A stretch of 64,000 nt of DNA from Moringa oleifera (Eukaryota > Streptophyta > Magnoliopsida > Brassicales > Moringaceae), in the NCBI GenBank assembly GCA_021397835.1, contig JAJFZO010000863.1, forward strand, positions 1,116,001 to 1,180,000. Direction: 5' to 3'. The position numbers and the translations under genes were made by a program. The notes under the pieces were generated by a model. The model saw only the letters and a list, made by a program, of their open reading frames with translations. It ran no database searches and was not told the DNA's origin. This document shows positions 23,481 to 35,400 of this stretch, in pieces (the first letter of the stretch is position 1; every line of letters starts with the position of its first letter).

Positions 23481-26440
23481 ACCAAGCTCAAGTGGTAGAT
23501 CAACAACAGAAAGAGCAACTTTTTGTTACATCTTGTTTTTTTAGTTGCAGTTCAAGTGATGATTGGCTTATAGATAGTGGATGAACAAACCACATGTCTT
23601 TTGATGAGTCTATTTTCAAAGAAGTAAACAAGTCAAAGGTGTCAAGAGTCAAAATTGGCAATGGTCACTATATTGACATGAAAGGTAAAGGGACTATTGC
23701 AATAAAAGGCTCAGAAGGTACACTGTTAATCTCTGATGTATTACTTATTTTAGAAATTGATCAAAACCTATTAAGTGTGGGATAACTGCTTGAGAAAGGT
23801 TATTCTATTGTATTTAAGGATAATATGTGTGTGATTGCTAACTCAAATGGTATAGTGCTATTCTCTGTGAAAATAAACAGCAAAAGCTTCAGCATAAGTT
23901 AGAACAAAGGTGGATCTAGTGCGTTTCTATGTGCTATGGATCAAGCTGAGTTATGGCACAAGAGAATGGGTCATTTTGACTATTCTAGATTAGTTATATG
24001 CAGAGATACGATTGGGTGCAAGGAATGACATTCAGAAGGAGCAACAGTATATGGTGTATGTCAACTTGAAAAGCAAGTTAGATTGTCATTTCCTATTAAT
24101 AAGGCATGGAAAGTAGTTGAGAAGCTTCAATTAATCCACACAGATATTTGTGGACCTATGAGAACTGCATCCTTAAATGGTAACATGTACTTTATAATTT
24201 TCATTGATAACTTTAGCAGAATGTGTTGGTTTTATTTTCTCGAAAAAAAGTCTGAAGTTGCTAGTGTTTTCTGAAAGTTTAAAGCATGGATTGAAAATCA
24301 AAGTGGCCACCAAATTAAAATGATTAGATCTGACAATGGAAAGGAATATGTTGCTAATAAATTTGTTGAGTTTTGTGAAACAACTGGAACTGAACATCAG
24401 CTTACTACAACCTATACTCTTCAGCAAAATGGAGTTAATGGGAGAAAAAACTAGACAATTATGGACATGGCAAGATATCTCCTATTTGAGAAAGAAATGC
24501 CAAAAATATTATGGGCTGAAGCTGTCAATACTACCGTATTTCTGCTACACAAATTGTCCACCAAGACTTTGAAAGGAAAAACATCTTTTGAAGCATAGTA
24601 TGGTTTTAAACCTTTTGTTCATAATCTTAAAATCTTTGGCTGCTTGTGTTTTACTCATATTTCAGATGTAAAAAGAGAGAAGTTAGTTCAAAAGGCAGAA
24701 TATGGAGTCTTTGTTGGATGCAGCAATCTCACCAAAAGTTATAAAATTTATCAACCTTTGACAGGAAAAATCATAATAAGCAGGGATGTCAAATTTGACG
24801 AACTTGCAAGATGGAACTAGGATAATGTTGAGCCAGAACAGGTCTATGCAAATGAACCAGAATTGCAATATGAAGATATGATCAATGATGAGCCCATAAG
24901 ATGTACTAGATCACTTGTAGAAATTTATGAAAAATGCAATATGGCTATGCTTGAACCTACAGGGTATAATGAAGCTACTAGGGATTCAAAGTGGAATACA
25001 GCAATTGAAGAGGAGATCAAGATGATTCAAAAGAATCAAACCTAGGAGCTAATGGACAGACCATTACATAAAGCTACTATTGGTGTAAAATGGGTTTATA
25101 GAACCAAACTTAATGCTGATGGTTCTACAAACAAATACAAGGCTAGGTTAGTTGTAAAAGATATGCTTAATTACCTAGTGTAAATTTTTTTGATACTTTT
25201 GCACCTGTAGCAAGATTAGAAACCATTAGATTGCTTCTAACACTTGCAGCACAAAAACAATGGAAGATTTACCAGTTTGATGTAAAATTAGCATTTTCTA
25301 ATGGTTATTTAGAGGAAGAAATTTTTGTTGAACAACCTAAAGGTTTTGTTGCAAATTTAAAGAAAGTATACTTATTAAAGAAGGCATTATAAGGATTGAA
25401 CCATGCTCCAAGAGCATGGTACAACAGAATTGATGAACACTTGTGGAAGATAGGCTTCAACAAAAGCCTAAGTGAAGAAACTTTGTACATTAAAGTTACC
25501 AGTGGTGAACTAATCATTATTTCATTATATGTTGATGATTTACTTGTCATAAGAAGCAATGCAGAACTAGTTGAGCAATTTAAAGCTCAAATAATGCAAA
25601 CTTTTGAGATGACTGACCTCGGAGAGACGATATTCTTTCTAGGAATGGAGATTCAACAATTACCACAAGAAATCTTCATTGGATAACAAAAATATGCCAA
25701 GGAAGTATTGAAGAAATTCAACGTGGAGGACTGTAAGTCAGTATGTACTCCTTTAGCTTAAAACGAAAAATTCAGTAAAGATGATAGTGTTGAAAAAGTT
25801 AATGAGAGATTACACAGAAGCATCATAGGCTATTTAATGTATTTAATAGCAATAAGACCTGACGTAATGTTCTCTGTAAGCCTGTTGTCAAGGTATATGT
25901 ATTGTGCAAGTGAGTTACACTATAAAGCTGATAAAAGGGTGCTCATGTATATCAAAGAGACTCTGGATTTTGGAATTAAATTTGAAAAGAAAGATAGATT
26001 GTTTCTGTATAGTTTTGCCTATAGTGATTGGGGAGGATCATGTGATGACATGAGGAGCACATCAGATTATTTGTTTAGTTTTGGATCTGGTTGTTTCGCT
26101 AAAGTTCCAGTCTACTGCTAAAACTGAGTATGTTGCAGCTGCTACTGTAGTTAATCAAGCCTTATGGCTAAAGAAGCTTATGACAGATTTGAAGATAATT
26201 CAAGATGATGCAACAAGAGTTTTTATTGATAATCAAGCTACCATAGCGATATTAAATAATCTAATTATTCATGGCAAGACAAAGCACTTCAAAATCAAAT
26301 ATTACTTTGTCAGGGAAGTTCAAGGAATCATGAAGTCTACTTGGTGCATTGCAAGACAGAAGCTCAACTTGCTGATGTTTTAACTAAGGGATTAAGGAGA
26401 TCAAGGTTTGAATTGCTAAGGCAATAAATTGGTGTCTGCA
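23481..26440 (+). pseudogene. copia pol (protease, integrase, RT, RNase H), decayed
   Basis: The protease has DDWLIDSG at 23564, followed by a stop. The pre-integrase shows LWHKRMGH (23950). The integrase core has IHTDICGPM (24140) and MIRSDNGKEYV (24325). RT includes [14 protein letters not shown] (25090), FAPVARLETIRLL (25200), ISLYVDDLLVI (25525) and FFLGMEI (25635). RNase H shows FAYSDWGGSCDD (26020), AKTEYVAAATVVNQALW (26120) and LADVLTKGLRRSRFE (26370). Stops near 24272, 25042, 25390, 25684 and 25758 break the frame. Confidence 0.88.
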
Positions 26441-26445
26441 GTAAA

Positions 26446-26460
26446 AAAGGTAAAGAGGAG
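26446..26460 (+). other. Polypurine tract before the 3' LTR
   Basis: 'aaaggtaaagaggag' is purine-rich apart from one base and directly precedes the TGTTAAC of the 3' LTR. Confidence 0.75.
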
Positions 26461-26682
26461 TGTTAACAAGATGCTTATTTGCTGTACAATTTTAGTAAAA
26501 GATAAAACAAATGAGATCAAATCTTTTATTTTATTAGATAGTTATGAAATAAAATCTGTTAGTTTGAATAAGAACAATCTTTAATTTTATTTTGGATAGG
26601 AAAAATCTTCAGATTAGATATCTAGATAAGCTTAATCTAAGTTGTTCATTTTTCTTATAAATAGGGCCTTCATCAATGAAGT
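26461..26682 (+). repeat. 3' LTR, truncated by about 69 bases
   Basis: Same length as and about 90% similar by eye to 22228-22449. It ends at 'aatgaagt', where older RT sequence resumes, so the last quarter of the LTR is gone. Confidence 0.88.
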
Positions 26683-27200
26683 GAAATGCAAGATGTATTT
26701 GACACATCTGATCTTGGCATCATGAACTACTTTCTGGGAATGGAAATATACCAATGCAGCTTGGATATCTTCATTTCACAGAGAAAATATGTTGTTGATA
26801 TACTCAAAAAATTCAAGCTAGAATCATGTAATGAAGTACCAACTCTGCTGGCACAAAATGAGAAAATTTCAAAAAATAATGGTGAGAAACTTGAGGACCC
26901 CTTTGTATATGGAATCTTTGTAGGCAGCCTACTGTACTTGACAGCAACAGACCTGACTTGATGTTTCCAGTTAGTTGGCTTTCAAGGTTCATGAGTTGAC
27001 CTAGCAATATTCACATGGGAGTTGTAAAGAGAGTGCTGAAATATATTAGAGGTACAACAATTTTAGGCATTTGGTATTTAAAGACTGAAAGGTTAAGCTA
27101 GTTGGCTATGTTGACATGGATTGGGCAAGAAGTGTAGATGACATAAATAGTTAACTATGTAGTGGTAGCTATGTGTCATCTGCACATTTCTTTGCTTGTA
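26683..27200 (+). mobile_element. Right half of the split Ty1/copia (RT and start of RNase H)
   Basis: It continues the element of 21831-22227 with VFDTSDLGIMNYFLGMEIYQ, the RT segment that follows the YVDD loop. Next come KILKKFKLESCNEVPT-like sequence and frames resembling LMFPVSWLSRFM and RVLKYIRGT. It fades near 27200 with no LTR found. Confidence 0.8.
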
Positions 27201-30118
27201 TATTTTACTTGATTCATTAGTGTCTGTTTATATGAGTAAATATATAAAAATATTTTTCTTTTGCCTCCCTTTTTGTGATGGCTTAGCTTTAGAGAGATGT
27301 TGATCTGCCTCAGCAAAGCCGATGTCCAATTCAGACAAGGATATCCTTGCGTTCTGTTGAAACCTGCAGACCCAAGCTTTGTAACAGTAACAATCAGCTC
27401 CTATTTTTAACTTTTGCCGCTGGAAAGGGTGGTGGCGAAATATTAATGGTTCTTTTATATTTTGGTTTGCTGATGGTGCCTTTTCCCCTGCCCCTTTCTT
27501 GGCTGATCCCTTAGAAACCACATATAGGAAAAGATATAGGATTTCTGTCCTGTTGGAGCCCTTGAGAGTCCAATAAATCTTGCTAACTTTTCATCACTAA
27601 CATCAAGCTTATTATTCTGATACATAGAACTTTTGACAACTGATCAATGTCCTTCTCTGTTTCTCGCTCTCTCTGGGTGGTACCTTTTCAGATTTTCCAA
27701 TTGCACAGCTGCAACTGGCTTTTCAATTTACTGCTCAGTTGAATTTTACTTCCTTTATCTTCAGGTTTTGGTTTGCAATTAAAAGGCTAAGAGAAGCTGA
27801 ATTAATTTCCCCTAGAAATGCTTGCTGCTGGAACAGGGCGAACATCAGAGAACTAAAATGATACCAATATCAGCTAGAAGAAACAACATTGTTTCACTGA
27901 AACCTTGAGATTTTATAAATTCAAACATACGTCTGCATTGAATTACATCCCTTCAGAAGAATCCCAATTATCTCCCACTGACACCAAGGAAAGACTGTAA
28001 GTGAACTGAAACTTGATAAAGCAAATAACATATGTTCTTCCAGAGAAGTTTGCCTCTCTACTAGTACAACTCCATCATAACCTACATTTGCAGCATGAAT
28101 GATGGTCTCAATCCAAAAGAATTCATACGGAAAGAAAAGAACAAATGTCCCCAATCAGGAAGGAGTAAGCATGCAAAGAATCTCAATGACGATTAATCCG
28201 TACATTTCGTTCTCGTGAGCAAACTGCAAACATACCAAATTTTCACAAAACCCCATGAATACAATTGTTAACTACCTATTCACTGAAAAACCAAGAAATT
28301 TATCAAACCCGTTGGCAGGGCCACATGTAATAAGGTTTGGTGGAGTAGGATAGCGAAAACTTCAATTGGCCTTCAATTCGCACTTTGAACGCTAACAGAT
28401 GCATTACTAGCAAACCGACAAATATATAAGAGAAAGTGACTACAATATCTGAGTGAGGAGTATGGAAATAAGATTGTGGCCCTTTTAATCTCTCAAACCC
28501 AGCACGAAAAGAAATAAGAGCCCAACTCTCAAACCCACGATACCTGAAGGTATAGCCATTTTAAACACTTGCATCAAAGTCTCATCAATTCTGAGAGGTC
28601 GTCACGCCACAATTACAGATTCATAGAATCAAGCTGCATAAAGTTGTAGTCTTTGAAAGGTAGTTTTTGATAGGCTTTTGATTTTCCCCCAGGTTTAGGA
28701 TGACAGCTAAGGGCCAACTTGGTGTACTTGTAGCACTGTGGGAAGATTCGGAGATTGTTATTGTGGAGAATGGAAAAACATTATGCCAGCTTCTTTTTGG
28801 GCTTGAAATATCTGTGTTATTCGAAGTTGCCAGAAGAGAGCATTCTCAGATCTGACGAGCTCCTAATAGTCAGACAACTAGTCTATTGGATTGAGGGATG
28901 AAAGTTATGGATTCCTGGTTATGAATTGCAAGTTATGTCAATGACTGTAAACATGAATCAAAAGGGTGTCCGTGATCCATTAAGATTTTAGTTTTTCTGG
29001 AGATGGGTTCTGAAATTTTGGAATCCTCCAGGCATGGCCAGCTGATGAGAATATGAAGTTCGTACTTATCCGGAAACCTGGAGATGCTGTTGAAGCGTCA
29101 TGATTTTCAGATTGTTGTACCACATTAATGGACATCCTCTCTTCCAGCCAAATGCAGGCCATTACAACATCAATTAACATCCTATCATAAATTACTGCTG
29201 ATATCACTGGTTGTATCAACTGCCAACGTTGAACGGTATATTGCTACTGATTTGCACGAAAAAAGTGGATGCTGGCACTGTTGCAGTCTCTGTGCAATAG
29301 CACCTTTTTATCCGCTTTCTTGAAAGTTATCTTACAGATGTGATGATGCCTTTCTGAATTTTTCAGGCATATCCTTAAATGAAAGGCTTCTTCTTGTATT
29401 CAGTTCCTCCATTTGTTGGGAATGAGACAAAGAGCGTTGCTAATCAAACAAGAAAATACGGATTGCTTTGTTTTTCAAGATGTGGAATATTTACTTGGTC
29501 CCAGTACCTATGCAGACCGCTAAGAGCAAATTGGTAGGTTGAGGTCATCAAATTCTATTTGTAAGCCGATCTTTATGAATAAAACAATAGAGACAAGTAA
29601 GCTTTATAACACATGTTGATCATGACGTGTCCAGAAACCTTACATTTTAGTTCACAGAAAGGAAGATACCAACAGAAATCTCCAAAGAGCAGGGGATGCT
29701 AACAAAACCAGAAGAGAAAAAGAACCCCATTAGAGGGCTTCCATCTCTCTCAAACCTGCCAAGTAATATATAGTCACACTGATATGTCAATCATTTTGTA
29801 GCATCACCTGATATGTCAATCATCAGGCATTTAACTCAGATTGAACTTTATTTATTTGCGAAAAATGAAATACAACAGATCTGGAAAAGCTTTCATTACT
29901 TTCCCTAGAATAATTCTCTATTGAACAGTTCCATATTTTCTTTTTATGCTTATGATGGTTGCATGATTGAAAGACAATGAGAAAGAAGTAAAAAGGAAAC
30001 CATTACAGTTCCTAAAGCACCATGTAAAATGCAGCAAAGAAAATACCCCATAACTGTAAGGGAACTCTTCTCCATAAAAGACCAATTAATAACAACTATG
30101 ATATAACCATCTTGAATC
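27201..30118. other. Intergenic stretch downstream of the CIPK gene, no gene recognised
   Basis: The base composition is less AT-rich than the transposon blocks and there are no clear transposon motifs. Open frames of 77-97 residues (27228-27521, 27921-28154 and 28980-29219, all minus) have no recognisable domain. A plus-strand stretch at 28698-28850 is open for about 50 codons and then stops. The last few hundred bases before 30119 probably include the 3' untranslated region of the kinase gene. Confidence 0.4.
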
Positions 30119-31507
30119 CTAAGGTGAAACAGCCTGCAGCGGTAGAGTATGAGATGAGTCTAAGTGTTGGAGCTGTGGTGGTTGCTCGTGCTTCTCCCCT
30201 CTCCAAGTCCAAACAATGTCCTTGAGGGCTGGTTTTATGTTTTCTTTCATAACCCTTTGATACTCCAATGTGTCTCCTCGGCTTTTCTTCACCTCCACCA
30301 AATGGAAATATGGAGTGATCTCAAATATTTCCGCATCAATGCCCAACAACCCTTTTCTGCCTTCCTTGAATCCTTCTATTTTCAGAAGCCCTCCATCTTT
30401 CTTAGTTACTTTCAGTCTCAAAGACCTAGCAATATCTTCAAATTTAGAGATAATAGTGACAGCAGGTTTCTTACATGTAAATTGCAGTTCTTCCTCTCTA
30501 TCTCTCGTCTCAAACAAACCAGACAAGTCAAGACCCGCAGAAAAGGTGATTATTTCAAAAGCATTCAAGTTACAAGGCTTTGCTAGTTCTAGCTTTGACT
30601 CTGCAACAGTACTGCAACCCTCATTCGGATCTATAACTGAATGATCATCCTGAGCTGTCTCCTTTCCCTCAGGTTCTAAACAAATAGGTTTTCTGTCCAA
30701 ACCTTTCCTGAACCAAGGATTCTCCATTATCTCAACCATAGATATTCTTGTTCTAGGGTCTGGATTCAAGATCTTCGAAAGTAAATTACGTACTTCTGGA
30801 GAAACCCAGTTTGGGAATTTGAAGTCTCCCTTACTGATCTTCCTATATAATTCCATCAGATTTGAATCATGGAATGGGAGGTAACCAGCCAGTAGAACAT
30901 ATAAGACCACCCCACATGACCAGATATCAGCTTTTGTTCCGTCGTAGCCTTTTCTACGTATCACTTCTGGAGCCACATAGGCAGGGGTGCCACAGGTCGT
31001 ATGTAGCAATCCATCTTGTCGCTTAGATTCACTAAGGGCACTTAATCCAAAATCCGTAACCTTTAGATTTCCATGTTCATCCAACAATAAGTTTTCTGGC
31101 TTTATATCTCGGTGACACACACCCCTACCGTGGCAGCAATCAAGTGCATTGATCAGCTGCTGAAAGTATTTCCTTGCAAGATCCTCCTTTAACTTTCCTC
31201 TAGCAACCTTGTTAAAGAGCTCACCACCCTTAGCATATTCCATGATGAAGTAAATCTTTGTTTTACTAGCCATCACCTCATAAAGTTCAATTACATTAGG
31301 ATGTCTGACGAGTCTCATAACAGAAATTTCTCTCTTAATCTGGTCAATCATCCCAACCTTCATGACCTTCTCTTTGTCAATTATTTTAATTGCCACGCTC
31401 GTGTTGGTTTTAAGATTTCTTGCATAGTGGACCTTCGCAAAGGTTCCTTGGCCTAACAATCTCCCTAATTCATAACGTTGCATCAAAAGACTGACCTTTT
31501 TCTCCAT
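30119..31507 (-). CDS. CBL-interacting protein kinase (CIPK/SnRK3), intronless
   Basis: Intact 462-residue Ser/Thr kinase. The kinase domain spans about residues 12-266: glycine loop LGQGTFAKV (18-26), Lys41, Glu60, HRDIKPEN (132-139), DFG (152-154), the activation loop with Thr170/Thr171 and APE (179-181). The C-terminal regulatory half has the NAF/FISL motif starting NAFEII at 315, which binds CBL calcium sensors and relieves autoinhibition. After it comes a PPI-type segment (about 350-380, with ISKFEDIA) for 2C phosphatases. The length is normal for the family. The lack of introns places it in the intron-poor CIPK clade; by recall it is closest to CIPK2/10/20-type proteins, and I do not assign a number. 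It should act at membranes recruited by CBLs, phosphorylating ion transporters or stress regulators. No defects are seen. Confidence 0.97.
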   Translation of the reverse strand: MEKKVSLLMQRYELGRLLGQGTFAKVHYARNLKTNTSVAIKIIDKEKVMKVGMIDQIKREISVMRLVRHPNVIELYEVMASKTKIYFIMEYAKGGELFNKVARGKLKEDLARKYFQQLINALDCCHGRGVCHRDIKPENLLLDEHGNLKVTDFGLSALSESKRQDGLLHTTCGTPAYVAPEVIRRKGYDGTKADIWSCGVVLYVLLAGYLPFHDSNLMELYRKISKGDFKFPNWVSPEVRNLLSKILNPDPRTRISMVEIMENPWFRKGLDRKPICLEPEGKETAQDDHSVIDPNEGCSTVAESKLELAKPCNLNAFEIITFSAGLDLSGLFETRDREEELQFTCKKPAVTIISKFEDIARSLRLKVTKKDGGLLKIEGFKEGRKGLLGIDAEIFEITPYFHLVEVKKSRGDTLEYQRVMKENIKPALKDIVWTWRGEKHEQPPQLQHLDSSHTLPLQAVSP

Positions 31508-32717
31508 GACAAGTAAATATCCCAGTACAGAATAGAAGCTACCTTACCAACTGCTGCAGTCTATCTGACGTAGATATGTATGAAACAGGTGTGGATCCCA
31601 AAAACAGGAAAGTTCAACCATCTCCACAGCCATCATGCTTTGACATGAGATGCACTTTAAAATTCCCAGCCAGATTGGGCATTTGATGGCAGAACTCTGA
31701 AGAACTGTAAGATAAATGTTGAATTGCTTCAGATCTAAACAAAAGCAGCTTCAATGGAGGAAAAACTTCAACAACAGAGACATAATTTTCAGCTTTCAGG
31801 CACATATTTCGACATTCCCTGGCTTTGTTATGAACAGGAAAATGCTGGAGGAGATAAAAAAAGGTTAGTATTGAACCTTGGCAAAATAGAACAGAAAGAA
31901 AATAACAACAGAAATTTTAATCCCAATTGTTCCATGTTTTATTAGTAGATGCTTATTAGTAAATGCATATATTGTCAAATACTAATGCAACATGTCTCCA
32001 GCTGCACAGACTCGAGGAGCAATTGCAAAAATCTGTTTCAAAAGAAGCTAGCAGCAACACTACTGTACCCTGTGATTACATGAAACTCAGAACCCATATA
32101 TTCAAGTAAATAACAAGAAGCAAATAGGAAATCAAGAGATAACACAACAACTCAGCATGACCTTTTAGATCAAACAATAATCACATAATGGCCAAAGAAA
32201 AAAAATTCGGTGCAGTGAACAAACAAAGGTCAAACCCACAGGTAGATAGATACCTTGTTACTCCATGAGACATACTGAAAACAACACAACCGTATTTTGG
32301 GCTGAGAAACAGCACCAGAGGAGACTCCATAGTTAATATATATTATCACATAAATCAATAATAAAACAAGAACATTACAAGACATTTACAATGATTTAGT
32401 TGGATACGAAAAAGGTATTTCACATTCCTAAGCCTAAAATCAACAAGCCTAAAGCAATGAGATTATCAAAGAAAATGAAATTTCTAGACACGAAATGAAG
32501 CAATCTGACCGTAAGCAACCAAAGCGAAAAAAATCAAATACACTACGTAATGTTGTTCGAAATAGTATATTTCGACAAGTATATAGAAAATAATTTTAAA
32601 GTATACCTTTTTGAAGAGATGAAGATATATCTCAAGAGGAACTGCTATGGAAGACAGAGGAGAAGGGAAAAGATCTTAAACGGCAAGTTTTTAAAAAACA
32701 TGAGGCCTTATATTCTG
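31508..32717 (-). other. CIPK 5' leader region, possibly with an intron
   Basis: About 1.2 kb between the start codon and the nearest good TATA box. Open frames here are short and unremarkable. Candidate splice sites exist (for example gttg|gtaagg on the minus strand near 31545), so an intron in the leader is possible. Its exact limits cannot be set from sequence alone. Confidence 0.35.
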
Positions 32718-32728
32718 CCTTTTATAAA
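32718..32728 (-). promoter_or_regulatory. TATA box, candidate CIPK promoter
   Basis: The minus strand reads TTTATAAAAGG, a near-ideal plant TATA element facing the kinase gene. If used, transcription would start around 32685-32695 and give a leader of about 1.2 kb before splicing. Confidence 0.45.
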
Positions 32729-32794
32729 CTGTCTACCCTACCAACAACCGGTTCTTTTATCATTGGATCTTTATGCTTGTTCCAAATTTACTAA

Positions 32795-33030
32795 AATGCC
32801 ACGTACTATTTTAACTTGTTCATGCGTTGAAGCTTCGCTTCCAGAACGTGTTAATCCAACACAAGCCGTGTCCCAGTGACCAAACCCAACGAGGACATGA
32901 CACGTTTGCAAGCGAATCTTGTACCGGGTGCATTGGACATAGGTGCGACCTTCCTCGGGCGTTCCGTGTCCAGGACCAGCTATCGTGGTCACAAAACGGC
33001 ACCGGCAAACGCAATTCTATCCATACGTGT
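32795..33030 (-). promoter_or_regulatory. GC-richer upstream region with four ACGT cores
   Basis: ACGT cores lie at 32801, 32846, 32902 and 33025, in contexts such as gccacgtac, gaacgtgtt, gacacgttt and tacgtgta. These resemble G-box/ABRE sites bound by bZIP factors. The region is GC-richer than its surroundings and lies just upstream of the TATA box. Confidence 0.35.
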
Positions 33031-33139
33031 ATCCTCCAAGAATCTTCAATGGGTGGCATGCTGGCTCAGGAAGCCTTCTTGCGGGACCACGTTAGCCATC
33101 CCGGATTCTGGATTTTCCAATTTTCGAATGGTAATTAGA

Positions 33140-33889
33140 GAATGTTCTTATAAATAAAAAATAAGGTGAAGGAATTATGGCGTTTTCATTAATTTTGGGA
33201 CAAGTAGGGCTATTTGCATTCGGGTAATTAACCACCTAATAACGAATCCATCAAAAACAAATACGATTATCTCTTTTAGCCTTTTACCAGGGAAATAACA
33301 AGCAACAAGAACAAAGAAGGGAGAGCAAGGACAAGAAGAGAGAGAGAGAGGCCACGTTGGAATAGAAAAGAAAAGAAGAGAAAACTGATAAGACAAGAAA
33401 CGTCTGATTTTGTTTTAACAGTCACTGCTTTGGGGATCCATTTCATCTTTCGATCCCATCCGTTTCTTTCTCTCAAGTTTTTCAAGGTATTCTTTTTAAA
33501 TTATGCGTTTAACAAAATAAAAAAACAAAAAAATAAATGCTAAATAAACAGACTTAATTTTCATATGCCAAACAGTCTTTATATTCGTATTACTCTTACA
33601 TAAGATAACACGGATGTTAAATTCGATAACTATTTTTACTGATTCTTTGATTTTAAGCACCACAATCCCATTTATAAAGTCATTTTTTAATTTTAAGGAC
33701 AATAAAAATTATTATTTATTAAAATCATTAAGGTATAAATAATAAATCGACTACTAAGTCACTAACAACACACTCTTATAAACTACATCATGAAAAAATC
33801 ATAGACATAACTAAATTTTACTTATAACAACTAACATGTGTATTATAACAATCTTTTTTTTAAATTAAAAATTTTCAAATATTCAATTT
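33140..33889. other. Intergenic, no gene seen
   Basis: It contains a purine-rich run (agagagagagag near 33340) and AT-rich sequence. Minus-strand open frames of 68-73 residues show no domain. Confidence 0.5.
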
Positions 33890-35400
33890 AACAGATATCA
33901 ATTTCATACCAATTCTTTTTCAACTTGAACATTACAAAGTGCAAATATGAAACAACCTTTTTTAAAAAATTATGTGAAAATGTTAGCAGCTTAATAAATC
34001 AAATCAATAACTCTTTCATTTGTGAGATTCCTTAAATAACAATATTTGACATTCATATGCTTGCTCCGTTCATGTAATATATGATTTTTGAAAAGTTTGA
34101 TTGCTCAGTTACTGTCACAAAAAATTGCAACAAGTTCTTGTCTCTTCAAATGAAGCTCATCAATAAGTTTCTTTGACCATAGTGTTTGATAAGCACATGA
34201 AATTGTAGTAACAAATTCCCTCAGTAATGGACAACAAAGTCACGATCTGCTACTTTTTTAATGAACATGAAACAATGCTTGAACCCAATGTAAAAACATA
34301 ACATGAAATGCTTTTTTCATTATCTCAATCCCCAACATAATCACTCTTAATGAAACTAATTAAAATCTAGTTTTTCGTCTTTCTTGTAAAAAAACATATA
34401 ATTAGTAGTACCTTGTAAATAACAATGCAACTAAAAGATAAATCTCGTTTAGACACTCCATGAACTTGCTTACAAGATTTATGGCATATATCATGCTAGG
34501 TTTTATGCGTGTTAAATACATCAAACTTTCCATTATTTGCTTGTAAAAAGTGTTATTAGTCTTCTTCCTTTCTAATCTCAAATAAGTTTCGAGCCCACTT
34601 TAATAGGCTTGCTAACATAGTTGCAATTTTTTATTTGAAATCTATTTAAAATTTTATGCACATATTGCTTTCGAGAAATAAAAATTCCAAGTGTAGATTA
34701 CACCACTTCAATGCCCGAGAAATAATATAACAATCCAAGATTATATTAAATTCATTCATTATGCACTTTTTTAACTTGTCAAATATAGCAATATTATTTC
34801 TAGTAAAAATAAGATCATCCACATACAAATACATAATAAGTATTTTTTCATAATTGCTAATTTTAACAAATAATGTTACTCATATGAGCATTTTTTGAAT
34901 TGTTCTTTCAAAAAATAAACTTCAATTTGACTATTTCAAGCTTGTGAAATTTTGTTTTAATCCATATAAAGCTTTATTCAGTTTATATACTTCATGTTCA
35001 TTTTCAATTTTAGTATAACTAAGAGGTTACTCAATGAATACTTGTTCTTCCAAATCTCCATGCTAGAACATTGATTTCACATCTAATTAGAAGATAAGAC
35101 ATGGATTTTGAGCTGCAAACACAATCACCAACCTAATTGCACCATATCGTGCAATAAGAATAAACATTTCTTGGTAATCAACACCAACCTGTTGCTTATA
35201 GTCCTTAGCTACTAAGTGTGCTTTATGCTTGTCAACTTCGCCATTCTTTTTCTATTTTATCTTGTAAACCTATTTCAAGCCAATAACCTTTTGCCTTTTG
35301 GGAAGCTCAGTCAACTCCCACGTATTATTTTTCCTTAATAATCTCAACATCCATAGCTTTTCACTGTTTGATTCCTTAGTAGCCTTTTTGAAAGCTATAG
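33890..35400 (-). mobile_element. Degenerate Ty1/copia fragment (RT and RNase H), antisense
   Basis: Minus-strand remnant. Reading down the coordinates: VGVDYQEMF near 35180, YALYGLKQNF-like sequence near 34960, the catalytic loop YLYVDDLIFTRNN at 34834-34800, YAINLVSKFMECL near 34470 and the RNase H end with KHMNVKYCYLRN near 34050. No LTR was found. It differs from the 11-27 kb copies and may be another subfamily. Confidence 0.8.

Larger units (their letters stand above)
22228..26682 (+). mobile_element. Nearly full-length Ty1/copia retrotransposon
   Basis: The order is 5' LTR (22228-22518), primer-binding site, gag, protease, integrase, RT, RNase H, polypurine tract and a 3' LTR cut short at 26682. 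The order integrase before RT places it in Ty1/copia. At 4.45 kb it has typical copia size. The coding part is one degenerate polyprotein with at least ten stops. It lies inside the RT of an older copia. No target duplication can be seen because the outer end of the 3' LTR is missing. Confidence 0.92.

Noticed and set aside
30164..30644. Two plus-strand open frames of 124 and 140 codons
   Set aside because: They lie antisense within the intact CIPK coding sequence and owe their openness to its codon pattern; no domain is seen.
32771..33157. Several overlapping open frames of 73-103 codons on both strands
   Set aside because: The GC-richer promoter region has few stops by chance in all frames; none has a domain or good splice context.
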